A stretch of 43,686 nucleotides of DNA. Source: a virus. The stretch's first letter is position 1; each line of letters begins with the position of its first letter. Below, one piece after another: positions 22,912 to 29,524 of the stretch. The stretch spans positions 1 through 43,686 of IMG/VR virus record IMGVR_UViG_3300045926_000300. One strand, written 5' to 3'. A program made the translations under genes and the position numbers. Under the pieces are notes generated by a model that worked only from the letters and a program-made list of their open reading frames with translations, was not told the origin of the DNA and searched no databases.

Positions 22912-23030
22912 ACCGCCTGGACGTTCCTTCCCGCAGCCGCCGGCGTCAACGGGCGAGCGTGAGGTCCCCGGAGCATGCTCTCGGGGGCCAAGGCGCTACA
23001 AGGGAGAGTTCTGGTCCGTGTCCAGGCGGT
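22912..23030 (+). ncRNA. Candidate structured RNA (119 nt) closed by an 11-bp stem
   Basis: ACCGCCTGGAC (22912-22922) pairs perfectly with GTCCAGGCGGT (23020-23030). Inside, GGTCCCCGGAG (22963-22973) pairs with CTC-T-CGGGGGCC (22978-22989) around a CATG loop, with one bulge and one G-U. That hairpin is itself enclosed by AGCG (22956) and CGCT (22994). CCCG/CGGG (22930, 22950) may form another arm. No ORF fits. It lies 62 bases before the oxidoreductase start, so it could be a leader element or a free RNA. Fold is by hand only. Confidence 0.5.
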
Positions 23031-23092
23031 CGGGCATTTCGTCCACCAGTGAAACTCTTCAAGGCGCCGATCTAGAAACGAAAGGAAGAGAA

Positions 23093-24025
23093 GTGACGAT
23101 CAAGATCATAGGGGCAGGGATGGCCGGCCTCATCGCGGCCAACCTCCTCCGCCGCCACGACCCAGTGATCCTGGAGGAGCAGCAGAGCCTGCCGAATAAC
23201 CACTCGGCGGTGCTGAGGTTCCGCTCCTCCGTGGTCGGAGACGCGCTCGGCATAGAGTTCAAGAAGGTCCTGCTGCTCAAGGACGTGGAGAGCACCGGAA
23301 ACATAGTTCGAGACGCCCACCTCTACTCCTGGAAAGTGGGAGGAATTTTCAGGAGCGACCGCTCGGTGACCAGAGGCACCGAGATAGCGGAGAGGTGGAT
23401 CGCTCCGCCCGACCTCATAGAGCGGATGGCTCATGGACTGGACATCCGCTTTGGGGAACGGTGGAGCTGGAGGGAGGGGGACGGCAGGGTCATCTCGACC
23501 ATACCGATGCCAGTGATGATGGACCTGACCGGGTATCCGAGCAAGCCTCGGTTCGAGTCGAGGGTCGGGTACAACATCATCGGCCGGGTGGACAGAGCCG
23601 AGTCGTACTCCTCCCTCCTCGTGCCAGATCCGGTTCACGCCTTCTCCCGGATCTCGGTCACCGGAAGAGAGATGATCATCGAGGTTCCCAACTTGGCTGA
23701 GGAGCCTGACGAGGAGGAGGTCATCGACATGGTAGAGGACGCCTGCAACCTCGTTGGCCTCCCCTCCGCGAGCTTCGACCTGAATGCAGTCAAGCGGCAG
23801 GACTACGCCAAGATCATGCCCATCGACGAGAGGGAGCGGCAGACCTTCCTCCACTGGCTCAACGGGATCAAGGGGATTGCCTATTCCCTGGGGAGGTTTG
23901 CCTGCTGGCGCCCGGGGCTGATGAACGACGACCTGATCAAGGACGTCCGGACCATAGAGAAGTGGATGAGGCAGGGAGAGGCCGCGGGCTTCGAGCAGGA
24001 CCTCCAGAGAGCGAGGAAGTCATGA
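23093..24025 (+). CDS. FAD-dependent oxidoreductase
   Basis: I chose the GTG at 23093 since AAAGGAAGAG lies just upstream and the Rossmann fold begins at once: VTIKIIGAGMAGLIAANLLR, with G-x-G-x-x-G at residues 7-12 and an acid near the end of strand two (PVILEEQQ). The protein has 310 residues. 'HAFSRISVTGREMIIEVPN' and a final 'GIAYSLGRFACWRPGLMNDD' resemble the C-terminal FAD-contacting part of flavoprotein reductases. The substrate is unknown. It is the first of a nucleotide-metabolism gene group with a flavin-dependent thymidylate synthase. Confidence 0.75.
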   Translation: MTIKIIGAGMAGLIAANLLRRHDPVILEEQQSLPNNHSAVLRFRSSVVGDALGIEFKKVLLLKDVESTGNIVRDAHLYSWKVGGIFRSDRSVTRGTEIAERWIAPPDLIERMAHGLDIRFGERWSWREGDGRVISTIPMPVMMDLTGYPSKPRFESRVGYNIIGRVDRAESYSSLLVPDPVHAFSRISVTGREMIIEVPNLAEEPDEEEVIDMVEDACNLVGLPSASFDLNAVKRQDYAKIMPIDERERQTFLHWLNGIKGIAYSLGRFACWRPGLMNDDLIKDVRTIEKWMRQGEAAGFEQDLQRARKS

Positions 24026-24192
24026 TCGCGCTGACCGCCTGGTGGCAGACCACGAGGGGAGACTGGCTCCACGTGGAGGAGATGATCAAGACCCCGGAGA
24101 GGAAGAGGCTCCTGCCGCTCCTCGACCAGCTGGCTCTCGAGCTGGAGCTGACCAGGGCAGAGAGGGAGAAGAGCGATGCCAAAGAGGACTAG
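24022..24192 (+). CDS. Small helical hypothetical protein (56 aa)
   Basis: The ATG at 24022 overlaps the oxidoreductase stop as ATGA. The product (MIALTAWWQTTRGDWLHVEE) is helical, with 'LLPLLDQLALELELTRAERE' toward the end. It overlaps the next gene by 17 bases. Not recognised; the coupling to its neighbours supports a real gene. Confidence 0.6.
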   Translation: MIALTAWWQTTRGDWLHVEEMIKTPERKRLLPLLDQLALELELTRAEREKSDAKED

Positions 24193-24397
24193 CAGCAAGG
24201 ACATCCTGACCTTCACCGTCACGATCATCAAGGAAACTGACATGGCCATCGGGTGCTCGGAGCACGAGGCCAGCGAGGACGTCGAGTTCTGGCTCCCAAA
24301 GAGCCAGATAGAGTACGACGAGTCGTGCGGGGAGGGGGAAACCATCGACGTCCAGATGCCGAGGTGGCTGGCAGACGAGAAGGGGCTGGAGGAATGA
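24176..24397 (+). CDS. Small conserved phage protein (73 aa)
   Basis: The protein begins MPKRTSSKDILTFTVTIIKE and holds 'EHEASEDVEFWLPKSQIEYD' followed by 'TIDVQMPRWLADEKGLEE'. The ending 'WlPKSqie......i.iP.WLA.eKGL' is a recurring pattern in small phage proteins of unknown role found near nucleotide-metabolism genes. It overlaps the next start as ATGA. Confidence 0.7.
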   Translation: MPKRTSSKDILTFTVTIIKETDMAIGCSEHEASEDVEFWLPKSQIEYDESCGEGETIDVQMPRWLADEKGLEE

Positions 24398-24993
24398 TCA
24401 AGGTAACCGCGGTCAGGGAGCGCAAGAGGCCGGCCAAGGGGGGTAGGACCCCCGGGAAGGCCAAGGCTGCGGCTGGCGAGGCCTCCTCTCCCCGGCACGT
24501 GCCCGAGCTCTCGGTCAGGGAGGAGAGGGGACAGGACAATCTGAGGCTGGACGACATCCCCGTCGGCGTGGTCACCGCTAGCGGGGCAGACCAGTCCGTC
24601 TTCTGGGTCTGGAAGGGGTACCGCACCGGCAACTCCCCCTCGAGGGAGGAGGCGATCGAGCGAGCCATGGGCGCGGCCTGGTCCCTGGTCGAGTGGTGCA
24701 AGAGGCAGTGGGCCTGGAGCGACGACACGTTCGGCCCTGGCCTAAAGAGAACCAACGGGATCATCGACCACATCAAGAAGGAGCTAGTCGAGGTAGAGAG
24801 GGACCCCAACGACCTCGAGGAGTGGGTCGATGTCATGATCCTGGCCATGGACGGCTTTCGTCGGCACGGGGGAACGCCCCGGATGCTGATCGAGGCCCTC
24901 GACAGAAAGCAGATCAAGAATTTCGCCAGAAAGTGGCCTGACTGGCGGAAGGTTGGCGATGTTGCCATCGAACACGATAGGTCACGGGAGTAA
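24394..24993 (+). CDS. dATP/dGTP pyrophosphohydrolase-like protein (DUF550 / MazG fold)
   Basis: Starts at the ATG at 24394 (MIKVTAVRERKRPAKGGRTP), which overlaps the previous stop. The first 50 residues are basic and low-complexity. Residues 55-95 (GVVTASGADQSVFWVWKGYR) are a separate N-terminal part. The C-terminal half is the DUF550 domain: 'WSDDTFGPGLKRTNGIIDHI', 'KKELVEVERDPNDLEEWVDV', then 'ALDRKQIKNFARKWPDW'. The E-x-x-E and E-x-x-D metal ligands are visible. Such enzymes hydrolyse dATP/dGTP to monophosphates. In Z-genome phages a similar enzyme is MazZ, but the partner PurZ is not seen here. Confidence 0.82.
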   Translation: MIKVTAVRERKRPAKGGRTPGKAKAAAGEASSPRHVPELSVREERGQDNLRLDDIPVGVVTASGADQSVFWVWKGYRTGNSPSREEAIERAMGAAWSLVEWCKRQWAWSDDTFGPGLKRTNGIIDHIKKELVEVERDPNDLEEWVDVMILAMDGFRRHGGTPRMLIEALDRKQIKNFARKWPDWRKVGDVAIEHDRSRE

Positions 24994-24999
24994 CGAAAC

Positions 25000-25470
25000 A
25001 TGAGTAAAACGGCAACAAGGGAAAAGGAAGAGGCAGTCGTCGGGGCTCGCAAGACCTCCAAGCCGGTGATCCGGAAGAATGGTCACTGGTGGCAGGGAGC
25101 CCGCGAGCCGGAGGAGTCGTCATCGCTTCAGCTGGCCAAGACCAGGCCGGACTGGGGCGGCGACTATCTGATCTTCTGGATCGGCAAGAAGGACGGGGAG
25201 GAACTCATTCGGAGGGGGTTCGGCCTCTTCCAGCTCGAGTCGATCAAGAAGAGGACGGTGACCCTGTCCATCCACAAGACTGAGGGAGCAGAAAGACGAT
25301 GGGGCCTCCACAAGATCCGACTGGCGAACAAGGCCCTGAGGCCCCACATCCACTTCCCCGTCGAGGACGGCAAGTACAGGATCGTGGACAGCAAGGAGGA
25401 TCAGAACGAGATCGAGCTCAGGATGGAGGGCGACAGGATCACCTTCGAGCTTCCTCCATCGATCCGATAA
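25000..25470 (+). CDS. Hypothetical protein (156 aa)
   Basis: The protein begins MSKTATREKEEAVVGARKTS and has an N-terminal basic segment, then an alpha/beta part 'WGGDYLIFWIGKKDGEELIR' and 'YRIVDSKEDQNEIELRMEGD'. No known family was recognised. It is the last gene before a strong hairpin at 25480. High Lys and Glu content suggests a soluble protein. Confidence 0.62.
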   Translation: MSKTATREKEEAVVGARKTSKPVIRKNGHWWQGAREPEESSSLQLAKTRPDWGGDYLIFWIGKKDGEELIRRGFGLFQLESIKKRTVTLSIHKTEGAERRWGLHKIRLANKALRPHIHFPVEDGKYRIVDSKEDQNEIELRMEGDRITFELPPSIR

Positions 25471-25479
25471 CCAAGAGAG

Positions 25480-25504
25480 GTCCCGGGCCATGGTGGCCCG
25501 GGAC
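25480..25504 (+). terminator. Strong hairpin, 10-bp GC-rich stem, no U-tract
   Basis: GTCCCGGGCC pairs perfectly with GGCCCGGGAC around the loop ATGGT, just after a stop codon. No run of T follows, so transcription may only be slowed, or the stem may stabilise mRNA ends. The next gene follows an AAAGGAAC leader. Similar hairpins occur in other gaps of the right block. Confidence 0.5.
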
Positions 25505-25527
25505 TGTCAACCCAAAGGAACAAAGCG

Positions 25528-25932
25528 ATGAAAGTTGAACTCGAATGGTCAGACGACTTCGAGACCTGGGAGTGGGGGCAAGAGGAACTTGCCGACAAGA
25601 TACTCAAGCCGATCTTCGTTCGGACGGCAGAGATAATCAAGGAGGAAATGACGAGAGGCGTCGAGAGTGGAAAGCGAGCCCCGTACATCTCCACTATTGG
25701 ACAGAGCGGCGAACTTAATCTCACCATTACTCTGATGGATGAATGTTTCGTCTCCGTTCCCCTGAGCGAGATAGAGATGGACACCGAGTTTATGTGGATA
25801 TTGGACAAGGAAAGGAACCTTGACCGAGAGGCCACCAGAGCAGCAATAGACAAATTCAAGGCAACCCTGCGGGGCTGGATCGACGAGGTCGATGCTTGGG
25901 CCGCGGAAGAACTGGAAGAAGAAAACCAATGA
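25528..25932 (+). CDS. Hypothetical acidic protein (134 aa)
   Basis: The ATG at 25528 follows CAAAGGAACAAAGCG. The product begins MKVELEWSDDFETWEWGQEE and is rich in Glu and Asp, with 'ELNLTITLMDECFVSVPLSE' in the middle and a helical C-terminus. Base composition is lower in GC than flanking genes, which may point to recent acquisition. It overlaps thyX by ATGA. No family recognised. Confidence 0.62.
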   Translation: MKVELEWSDDFETWEWGQEELADKILKPIFVRTAEIIKEEMTRGVESGKRAPYISTIGQSGELNLTITLMDECFVSVPLSEIEMDTEFMWILDKERNLDREATRAAIDKFKATLRGWIDEVDAWAAEELEEENQ

Positions 25933-26672
25933 AAGCGACTCTGATCTACTACACGGGCAAGGGCATGGGCGAGTGGGCCGCCGCCGACTTGATGATCTTC
26001 ACCAAGAACACGAGGGTCAAGATGGGCCCGGACGGGCTGGACGAGATAGCATCCTGGCCGATCGAGAAGAAGGAGGCGGAGCTCGAGTACATGAGCAAGA
26101 CCATCCCGAGCTCGTGGGAGTTCGTCGACTACACCTTCATGCTCGAGGATGTGACCAGAGCCCTGACCCACCAGCTGGTTAGGACCAGGACTGCCAGCTA
26201 CGCCCAGCAGACCATGCAGATACTGGACGTCCGAGGCTTCGGCTACGAGGTTGGACCCTCCCTCGAGAAGAACGCCCAGGCAGCCAAGCTCTACGTCTCC
26301 TGCATGGAGGACATCAACGAGACCTACAAGACGCTCGTGGACATGGGAGTGGACATCGAGGATGCTCGAGGGGTCCTACCCACCCACATCCACACCAACA
26401 TCGTCATGAAGGCCAGCCTCCGGACGTACGTCGATCTCTTCCACTCCCGGATAAGCCCGAGGAACTATGGGGCGATCGCCAACCTGTGTCGGATGATGAG
26501 GGACAAAATTCTCGAGGTCCACCCGTGGGCCAGGGTGTTCCTCGACCGCGACGTCGACCATGCCATGGAGGAGCTCGACCAGCTGGTCAAGGCCCTGCCC
26601 ATGGATAACGATCCCGGGGGAGACAAGTTCAAGATACTGAAGCTCGTAGACCAGATCCGGCGGAAATCGTGA
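25929..26672 (+). CDS. thyX: Flavin-dependent thymidylate synthase, divergent
   Basis: A protein of 247 residues starting MKATLIYYTGKGMGEWAAAD. The key region is 'ALTHQLVRTRTASYAQQTMQ' at residues 78-97. The usual RHR-X7-S motif reads R85-T86-R87 and T95, so the His and Ser are replaced by Thr. The C-terminal 'ARGVLPTHIHTNIVMKASLR' and 'YVDLFHSRISPRNYGAIANL' match ThyX. The enzyme makes dTMP from dUMP with FAD and methylene-THF. Similar RTR variants occur in phage ThyX proteins as I recall them. A related uridine modification cannot be excluded. Confidence 0.85.
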   Translation: MKATLIYYTGKGMGEWAAADLMIFTKNTRVKMGPDGLDEIASWPIEKKEAELEYMSKTIPSSWEFVDYTFMLEDVTRALTHQLVRTRTASYAQQTMQILDVRGFGYEVGPSLEKNAQAAKLYVSCMEDINETYKTLVDMGVDIEDARGVLPTHIHTNIVMKASLRTYVDLFHSRISPRNYGAIANLCRMMRDKILEVHPWARVFLDRDVDHAMEELDQLVKALPMDNDPGGDKFKILKLVDQIRRKS

Positions 26673-27091
26673 CCGACTGGATCGTGGGAATAGACAATCC
26701 CTCCTCGAGGGATCCGTCGAAGGCCCTGGAGCCCCACTCCCCGGTGAGCGCCGGGGGAAGGCTGTTCAAGATGTCCGGGATGTCGATGGACGACTATTTC
26801 GATTCCTTCAGGAGGGTCAACGTCATCGATCGTCCCTTCCCATTCTCGAGAGGGGATCGCGTGGTCGTCCTGGGGCTTCGGCCCTGGAACAGGCTCAGGC
26901 TCCCTCCCGCCCTGGGGTGGTGGACCTCTGTCGAGAGGGGAGGAGTAACGTTCCACATCGTGCCCCATCCCTCCGGGCGTAGCCTGCTCTACAACGACGA
27001 GGGCAACCGGAAGAGGCTGAGGGACCTTCTTCAGATGCTGGCGAGGACCGGACATGTTCAGGGAAGGCGACAAAGTTTTCAAGACGGGTAG
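26669..27091 (+). CDS. Uracil-DNA glycosylase-like fold protein
   Basis: Starts with GTG at 26669, overlapping the thyX stop. The 140-residue product has 'VGIDNPSSRDPSKALEPHSP', 'YFDSFRRVNVIDRPFPFSRG', 'RVVVLGLRPWNRLRLPP' and 'IVPHPSGRSLLYNDEGNRKR'. The 'PHPSGR..YN' and 'G.NP' pair resembles the UDG superfamily, where these loops hold the base and act in catalysis. Beside ThyX it may remove uracil or scan modified bases, or bind nucleotides without cleavage. CTCGAG palindromes near 26707 and 26848 encode parts of 'PSSRD' and 'FSRGD'. Confidence 0.55.
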   Translation: MTDWIVGIDNPSSRDPSKALEPHSPVSAGGRLFKMSGMSMDDYFDSFRRVNVIDRPFPFSRGDRVVVLGLRPWNRLRLPPALGWWTSVERGGVTFHIVPHPSGRSLLYNDEGNRKRLRDLLQMLARTGHVQGRRQSFQDG

Positions 27092-27263
27092 TCAGGGGGG
27101 ATATGATGGACCCGGGATCGTGGTCGTCAAGTTCAAGAACTGGATGGGCCAGCCCCGGTACGTGGTCGGTCACAAGATCGACGGCGGCAAGGGCCTCTTC
27201 TATCACATCTATTCCGAGCGCGAACTGAAGCTCGAGGGAGAGGAGAACAACGGAGTGCACTGA
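27054..27263 (+). CDS. Small conserved phage protein (69 aa)
   Basis: Starts inside the end of the previous gene. The product (MFREGDKVFKTGSQGGYDGP) continues 'GIVVVKFKNWMGQPRYVVGH' and 'GKGLFYHIYSERELKLE'. The pattern 'GPG.vV..F....G..RYVVgH....G.GlfhIys..ql' recurs in small phage proteins; an SH3/KOW-like barrel is likely. Role unknown. Confidence 0.68.
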   Translation: MFREGDKVFKTGSQGGYDGPGIVVVKFKNWMGQPRYVVGHKIDGGKGLFYHIYSERELKLEGEENNGVH

Positions 27264-27264
27264 T

Positions 27265-27537
27265 ATGACGGACGACGAAATCGACATCCTCCTCAGGGCC
27301 GCGGGCATCAAGCCCGGGGACCTCTGGGGAACCAGACCAATGACGAAACTGGAGGCCCTGAAAGGGACTAAATATGTCAATCGAAACGGACAACCTACTG
27401 AACTTGGACGACTTGAAATTAGAAGATATCGAGAGGGCGCCTCCCGCAAGCCCTTCCTCAACTCCATCGAGGACGGCTCCGAGGGTCAACGGGTCGACCC
27501 AGCCAAACGCGGCGGAGAGACTGAGGAACCTTGCTAG
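27265..27537 (+). CDS. Hypothetical protein overlapping the next gene by 164 bases
   Basis: Begins MTDDEIDILLRAAGIKPGDL directly after the preceding stop, in a plausible operon position. The first 55 residues look like real protein (TKLEALKGTKYVNRNGQPTE). The last 30 lie over the start of the next gene, in another frame, and look less constrained. Either a true long overlap or a gene whose end has been extended by a lost stop. Not recognised. Confidence 0.5.
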   Translation: MTDDEIDILLRAAGIKPGDLWGTRPMTKLEALKGTKYVNRNGQPTELGRLEIRRYREGASRKPFLNSIEDGSEGQRVDPAKRGGETEEPC

Positions 27538-27826
27538 GCTCCGCGACGAGAGAAAGGCCCTCTATGGAGACAACTACATCCGGGCCGGCTATGCCATGGC
27601 CTTCATGCTTGGAAAGGTCGAGCTTCGAACCCCGAGGGACTACATCAGGATCGGGCTCCTGGTTCAGGAGTTCTCGAAGCTCTCCCGCTACTCCGTGCAG
27701 TGGGAGAAGGGACACGGAGACTCGCTCGACGATCTATCGGTGTATGCCCAAATCCTCCAGGAGGTCGACGCCATGACCGAGGACGATCTCGGCAAGCACA
27801 TCGCCAAGTCCCTGTGGGAGAAATAA
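27374..27826 (+). CDS. Nmad1 / DUF1599-like protein
   Basis: The ATG at 27374 follows AAAGGGACTAAAT. After a disordered Pro/Ser-rich N-terminus, residues 55-150 contain 'RDERKALYGDNYIRAGYAMA', 'KLSRYSVQWEKGHGDSLDDL' and 'SVYAQILQEVDAMTEDDLGK'. The 'YGD', 'kL.RY' and 'DSl.DL.VYA' elements fit the nucleotide-modification-associated domain 1 (DUF1599) family, an all-helical MazG-like fold found with phage base modification and dNTP genes. Enzymatic activity is unknown. Confidence 0.65.
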   Translation: MSIETDNLLNLDDLKLEDIERAPPASPSSTPSRTAPRVNGSTQPNAAERLRNLARLRDERKALYGDNYIRAGYAMAFMLGKVELRTPRDYIRIGLLVQEFSKLSRYSVQWEKGHGDSLDDLSVYAQILQEVDAMTEDDLGKHIAKSLWEK

Positions 27827-27830
27827 GTCA

Positions 27831-28247
27831 ATGATCGTCTGCGACCTGGATGACACACTGAGCGATGCCAGGTGGCGGATGCCGTTGTGGGGAAGATGGG
27901 ACGAGTTCTACGCCGAGGCCCACCTCGACAGGCCCATCCTCCCCCTCGTGCGAATGGTCCGATCGATGGCCCTATGCGGCCTGACCGTCGTCATCGTCAC
28001 GGCTCGAGAGGAGAGGTTCAGGCCCTGCACTGTCTCCTGGCTGACCCGCAATGGCATCTATGCCGAGGAGGTTCGAATGAGGCCGGACGGCAACTTCATG
28101 GGCAGTGCCGAATTGAAGGTATTTCTGACCCAGGACATCAGGGATAGGATAGAGCTGGTGATCGACGATAGAGAGGACGTGCTGCTGGCGTTCAGAGCCA
28201 TGGGCATACCGACGCTGCAGGCCTCGTACGGGGGAGGAGAGACGTGA
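27831..28247 (+). CDS. HAD-superfamily phosphatase
   Basis: A 138-residue protein. Motif I is 'CDLDDTLSDA' at residues 4-13 (nucleophile Asp5, acid Asp7). Motif II is 'VVIVTAREE'. Motif IV is 'ELVIDDREDVLLAF'. This is a compact HAD without a cap, like phage 5'-nucleotidases or the 3'-phosphatase half of polynucleotide kinase. No kinase domain is attached. In this cluster it could dephosphorylate nucleotides or DNA ends. It overlaps the nuclease gene by GTGA. Confidence 0.82.
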   Translation: MIVCDLDDTLSDARWRMPLWGRWDEFYAEAHLDRPILPLVRMVRSMALCGLTVVIVTAREERFRPCTVSWLTRNGIYAEEVRMRPDGNFMGSAELKVFLTQDIRDRIELVIDDREDVLLAFRAMGIPTLQASYGGGET

Positions 28248-28702
28248 AGGAGAATGACCTGAAGCGCTGCCTGATCAAGAGCATCAGGGCCCAGGGGGGA
28301 GAGGGCAACCGGTTCGAGGACAAGTTCTCGGTTGGCTTCCCAGACCTGCTCCTGATCCCGGAGCCGGGGCCAAACTTCTTCGTCGAGGCGAAGATCATCA
28401 AGAGCGGTTCGAGGCTGGTCTGCACCACGCTTCAGGAGGTCCAGCTCGATCGGCTCCACCGACCGCGGAGGAAGGGCGTGTGGTACTCGCACGGGGTGAT
28501 CGTTGCCTACCACGACAAGAGGGCCTGCCTGTACATCGGCCGGCCCGGGGACCATCTCGACAAGTGCCGATACGTCCCGAGGCCGAGCAGGCTCGACTCG
28601 ATGGACTGGGCGATCACCGAGCTCCTGATCAAGTACGACCTTGGCCGCCCCGATGCCGAACCTCCCTCGAGGGAAGAGATAAATGCTGACGCTATTCTTT
28701 GA
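28244..28702 (+). CDS. VRR-NUC-like nuclease
   Basis: Starts with GTG at 28244 (MKENDLKRCLIKSIRAQGGE), 152 residues. The core 'FSVGFPDLLLIPEPGPNFFV' followed by 'EAKIIKSG' and 'TLQEVQLDRL' gives the G-x-P-D and E-x-K motifs of the PD-(D/E)XK VRR-NUC group. These act on branched or single-stranded DNA and may serve as Holliday junction resolvase. A 12-bp CTCGAG palindrome (28663-28674) encodes 'PPSREE' near its end. It overlaps the DnaQ gene by 20 bases. Confidence 0.75.
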   Translation: MKENDLKRCLIKSIRAQGGEGNRFEDKFSVGFPDLLLIPEPGPNFFVEAKIIKSGSRLVCTTLQEVQLDRLHRPRRKGVWYSHGVIVAYHDKRACLYIGRPGDHLDKCRYVPRPSRLDSMDWAITELLIKYDLGRPDAEPPSREEINADAIL

Positions 28703-29234
28703 CTGTGAAACCACCGGGCTGAACAAGCACCCCTTGACCCACGAGCGTTACCAGCCGGAGGTCATAGAGTTCTATGGCTGCCTGTACGACCTCAAGAAGG
28801 GCAAGCAGAAGGCGGAGCTCGAGCTCCTGATCTGCCCGACCAGGGTGGGAGAGGTCCCGGAGAAGATCACCAAGATCACTGGCATCACCCAGGACATGCT
28901 CAAGGGCCAGCCAACGTTCATGGACGTCGGCCACATGATCGAGGACATCGTCGCAAGGGCCGATGCCCTCTGCGGGCACAACGTGACGTTTGACATCGAC
29001 GTGATCAACACGGAGTTCGATCGACTGGAGTGGACGAGACCCAAGTGGCCGCCCAGGGAGACGTGGACCTGCACGGTGGAGCAGACCATGCACGTCAAGG
29101 GTCACCGGCTGTCGCTGGAGGTCCTTCACGAGATGCTCTTCGAGGAGAAGATCGTCAGCGCCCACAGGGCCAAGGCCGACGTCGAGGCCCACATCAGGGT
29201 CGTCGAGGAAATGATCAGGAGGGACATGCTTTGA
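28683..29234 (+). CDS. dnaQ: DnaQ-like 3'-5' exonuclease
   Basis: A 183-residue protein. Exo I is 'LTLFFDCETTGLNKHPLTHE' (Asp7, Glu9). Exo II lies in 'ALCGHNVTFDIDVINTEFDR' (Asp of FDIDV). Exo III is 'AHRAKADVEAHIRVVEEM' (HxxxxD). This is the DEDDh proofreading family, equivalent to the epsilon subunit of polymerase III. Encoded just before DnaE, it probably proofreads for the phage polymerase, whose own PHP domain looks inactive. Confidence 0.88.
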   Translation: MLTLFFDCETTGLNKHPLTHERYQPEVIEFYGCLYDLKKGKQKAELELLICPTRVGEVPEKITKITGITQDMLKGQPTFMDVGHMIEDIVARADALCGHNVTFDIDVINTEFDRLEWTRPKWPPRETWTCTVEQTMHVKGHRLSLEVLHEMLFEEKIVSAHRAKADVEAHIRVVEEMIRRDML

Positions 29235-29512
29235 AAAAGCCACCCAGCGAAAAGAAGCCCAGCGTCAAGGCCAGGCGATCCGTCGTCGAAGGGGTCGAGG
29301 CCCTCTTCGTCGCGGCCATGGATCGAATCATATCCATCTGTCCTCCTCACATGAGGGTGGCGGTGGTGATCTACCACCCGGAGAGGGGGCCTTTGATCAT
29401 CGGCAACTGCTGCGCCTCCTGCACCGGGGCACTCGTCCACATGGCCTCCGACATCGTCGGTGATCCAAGGGGCGAGGACGAGGAAGAGCGTGGGTCGGCC
29501 AGCATTCATTGA
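29231..29512 (+). CDS. Small conserved protein with Cys-rich loop (93 aa)
   Basis: The TTG at 29231 overlaps the DnaQ stop (TTGA). After a lysine-rich start (KKPPSEKKPSVKARRSVVEG) comes an alpha/beta fold 'MRVAVVIYHPERGPLIIGNC' followed by 'CASCTGALVHMASDIVG'. The C-C-x-x-C cluster may bind metal or simply be a fold element. Not recognised by name. Its place inside the polymerase operon suggests a replication link. Confidence 0.58.
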   Translation: MKKPPSEKKPSVKARRSVVEGVEALFVAAMDRIISICPPHMRVAVVIYHPERGPLIIGNCCASCTGALVHMASDIVGDPRGEDEEERGSASIH

Positions 29513-29524
29513 GGAGGAAGGAAA

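Noticed and set aside
24394-24993. Z-genome (2-aminoadenine) phage hypothesis from the MazZ-like enzyme
   Set aside because: No PurZ-like adenylosuccinate synthetase, DatZ or DpoZ is seen in the window; the DUF550 domain alone is not enough.
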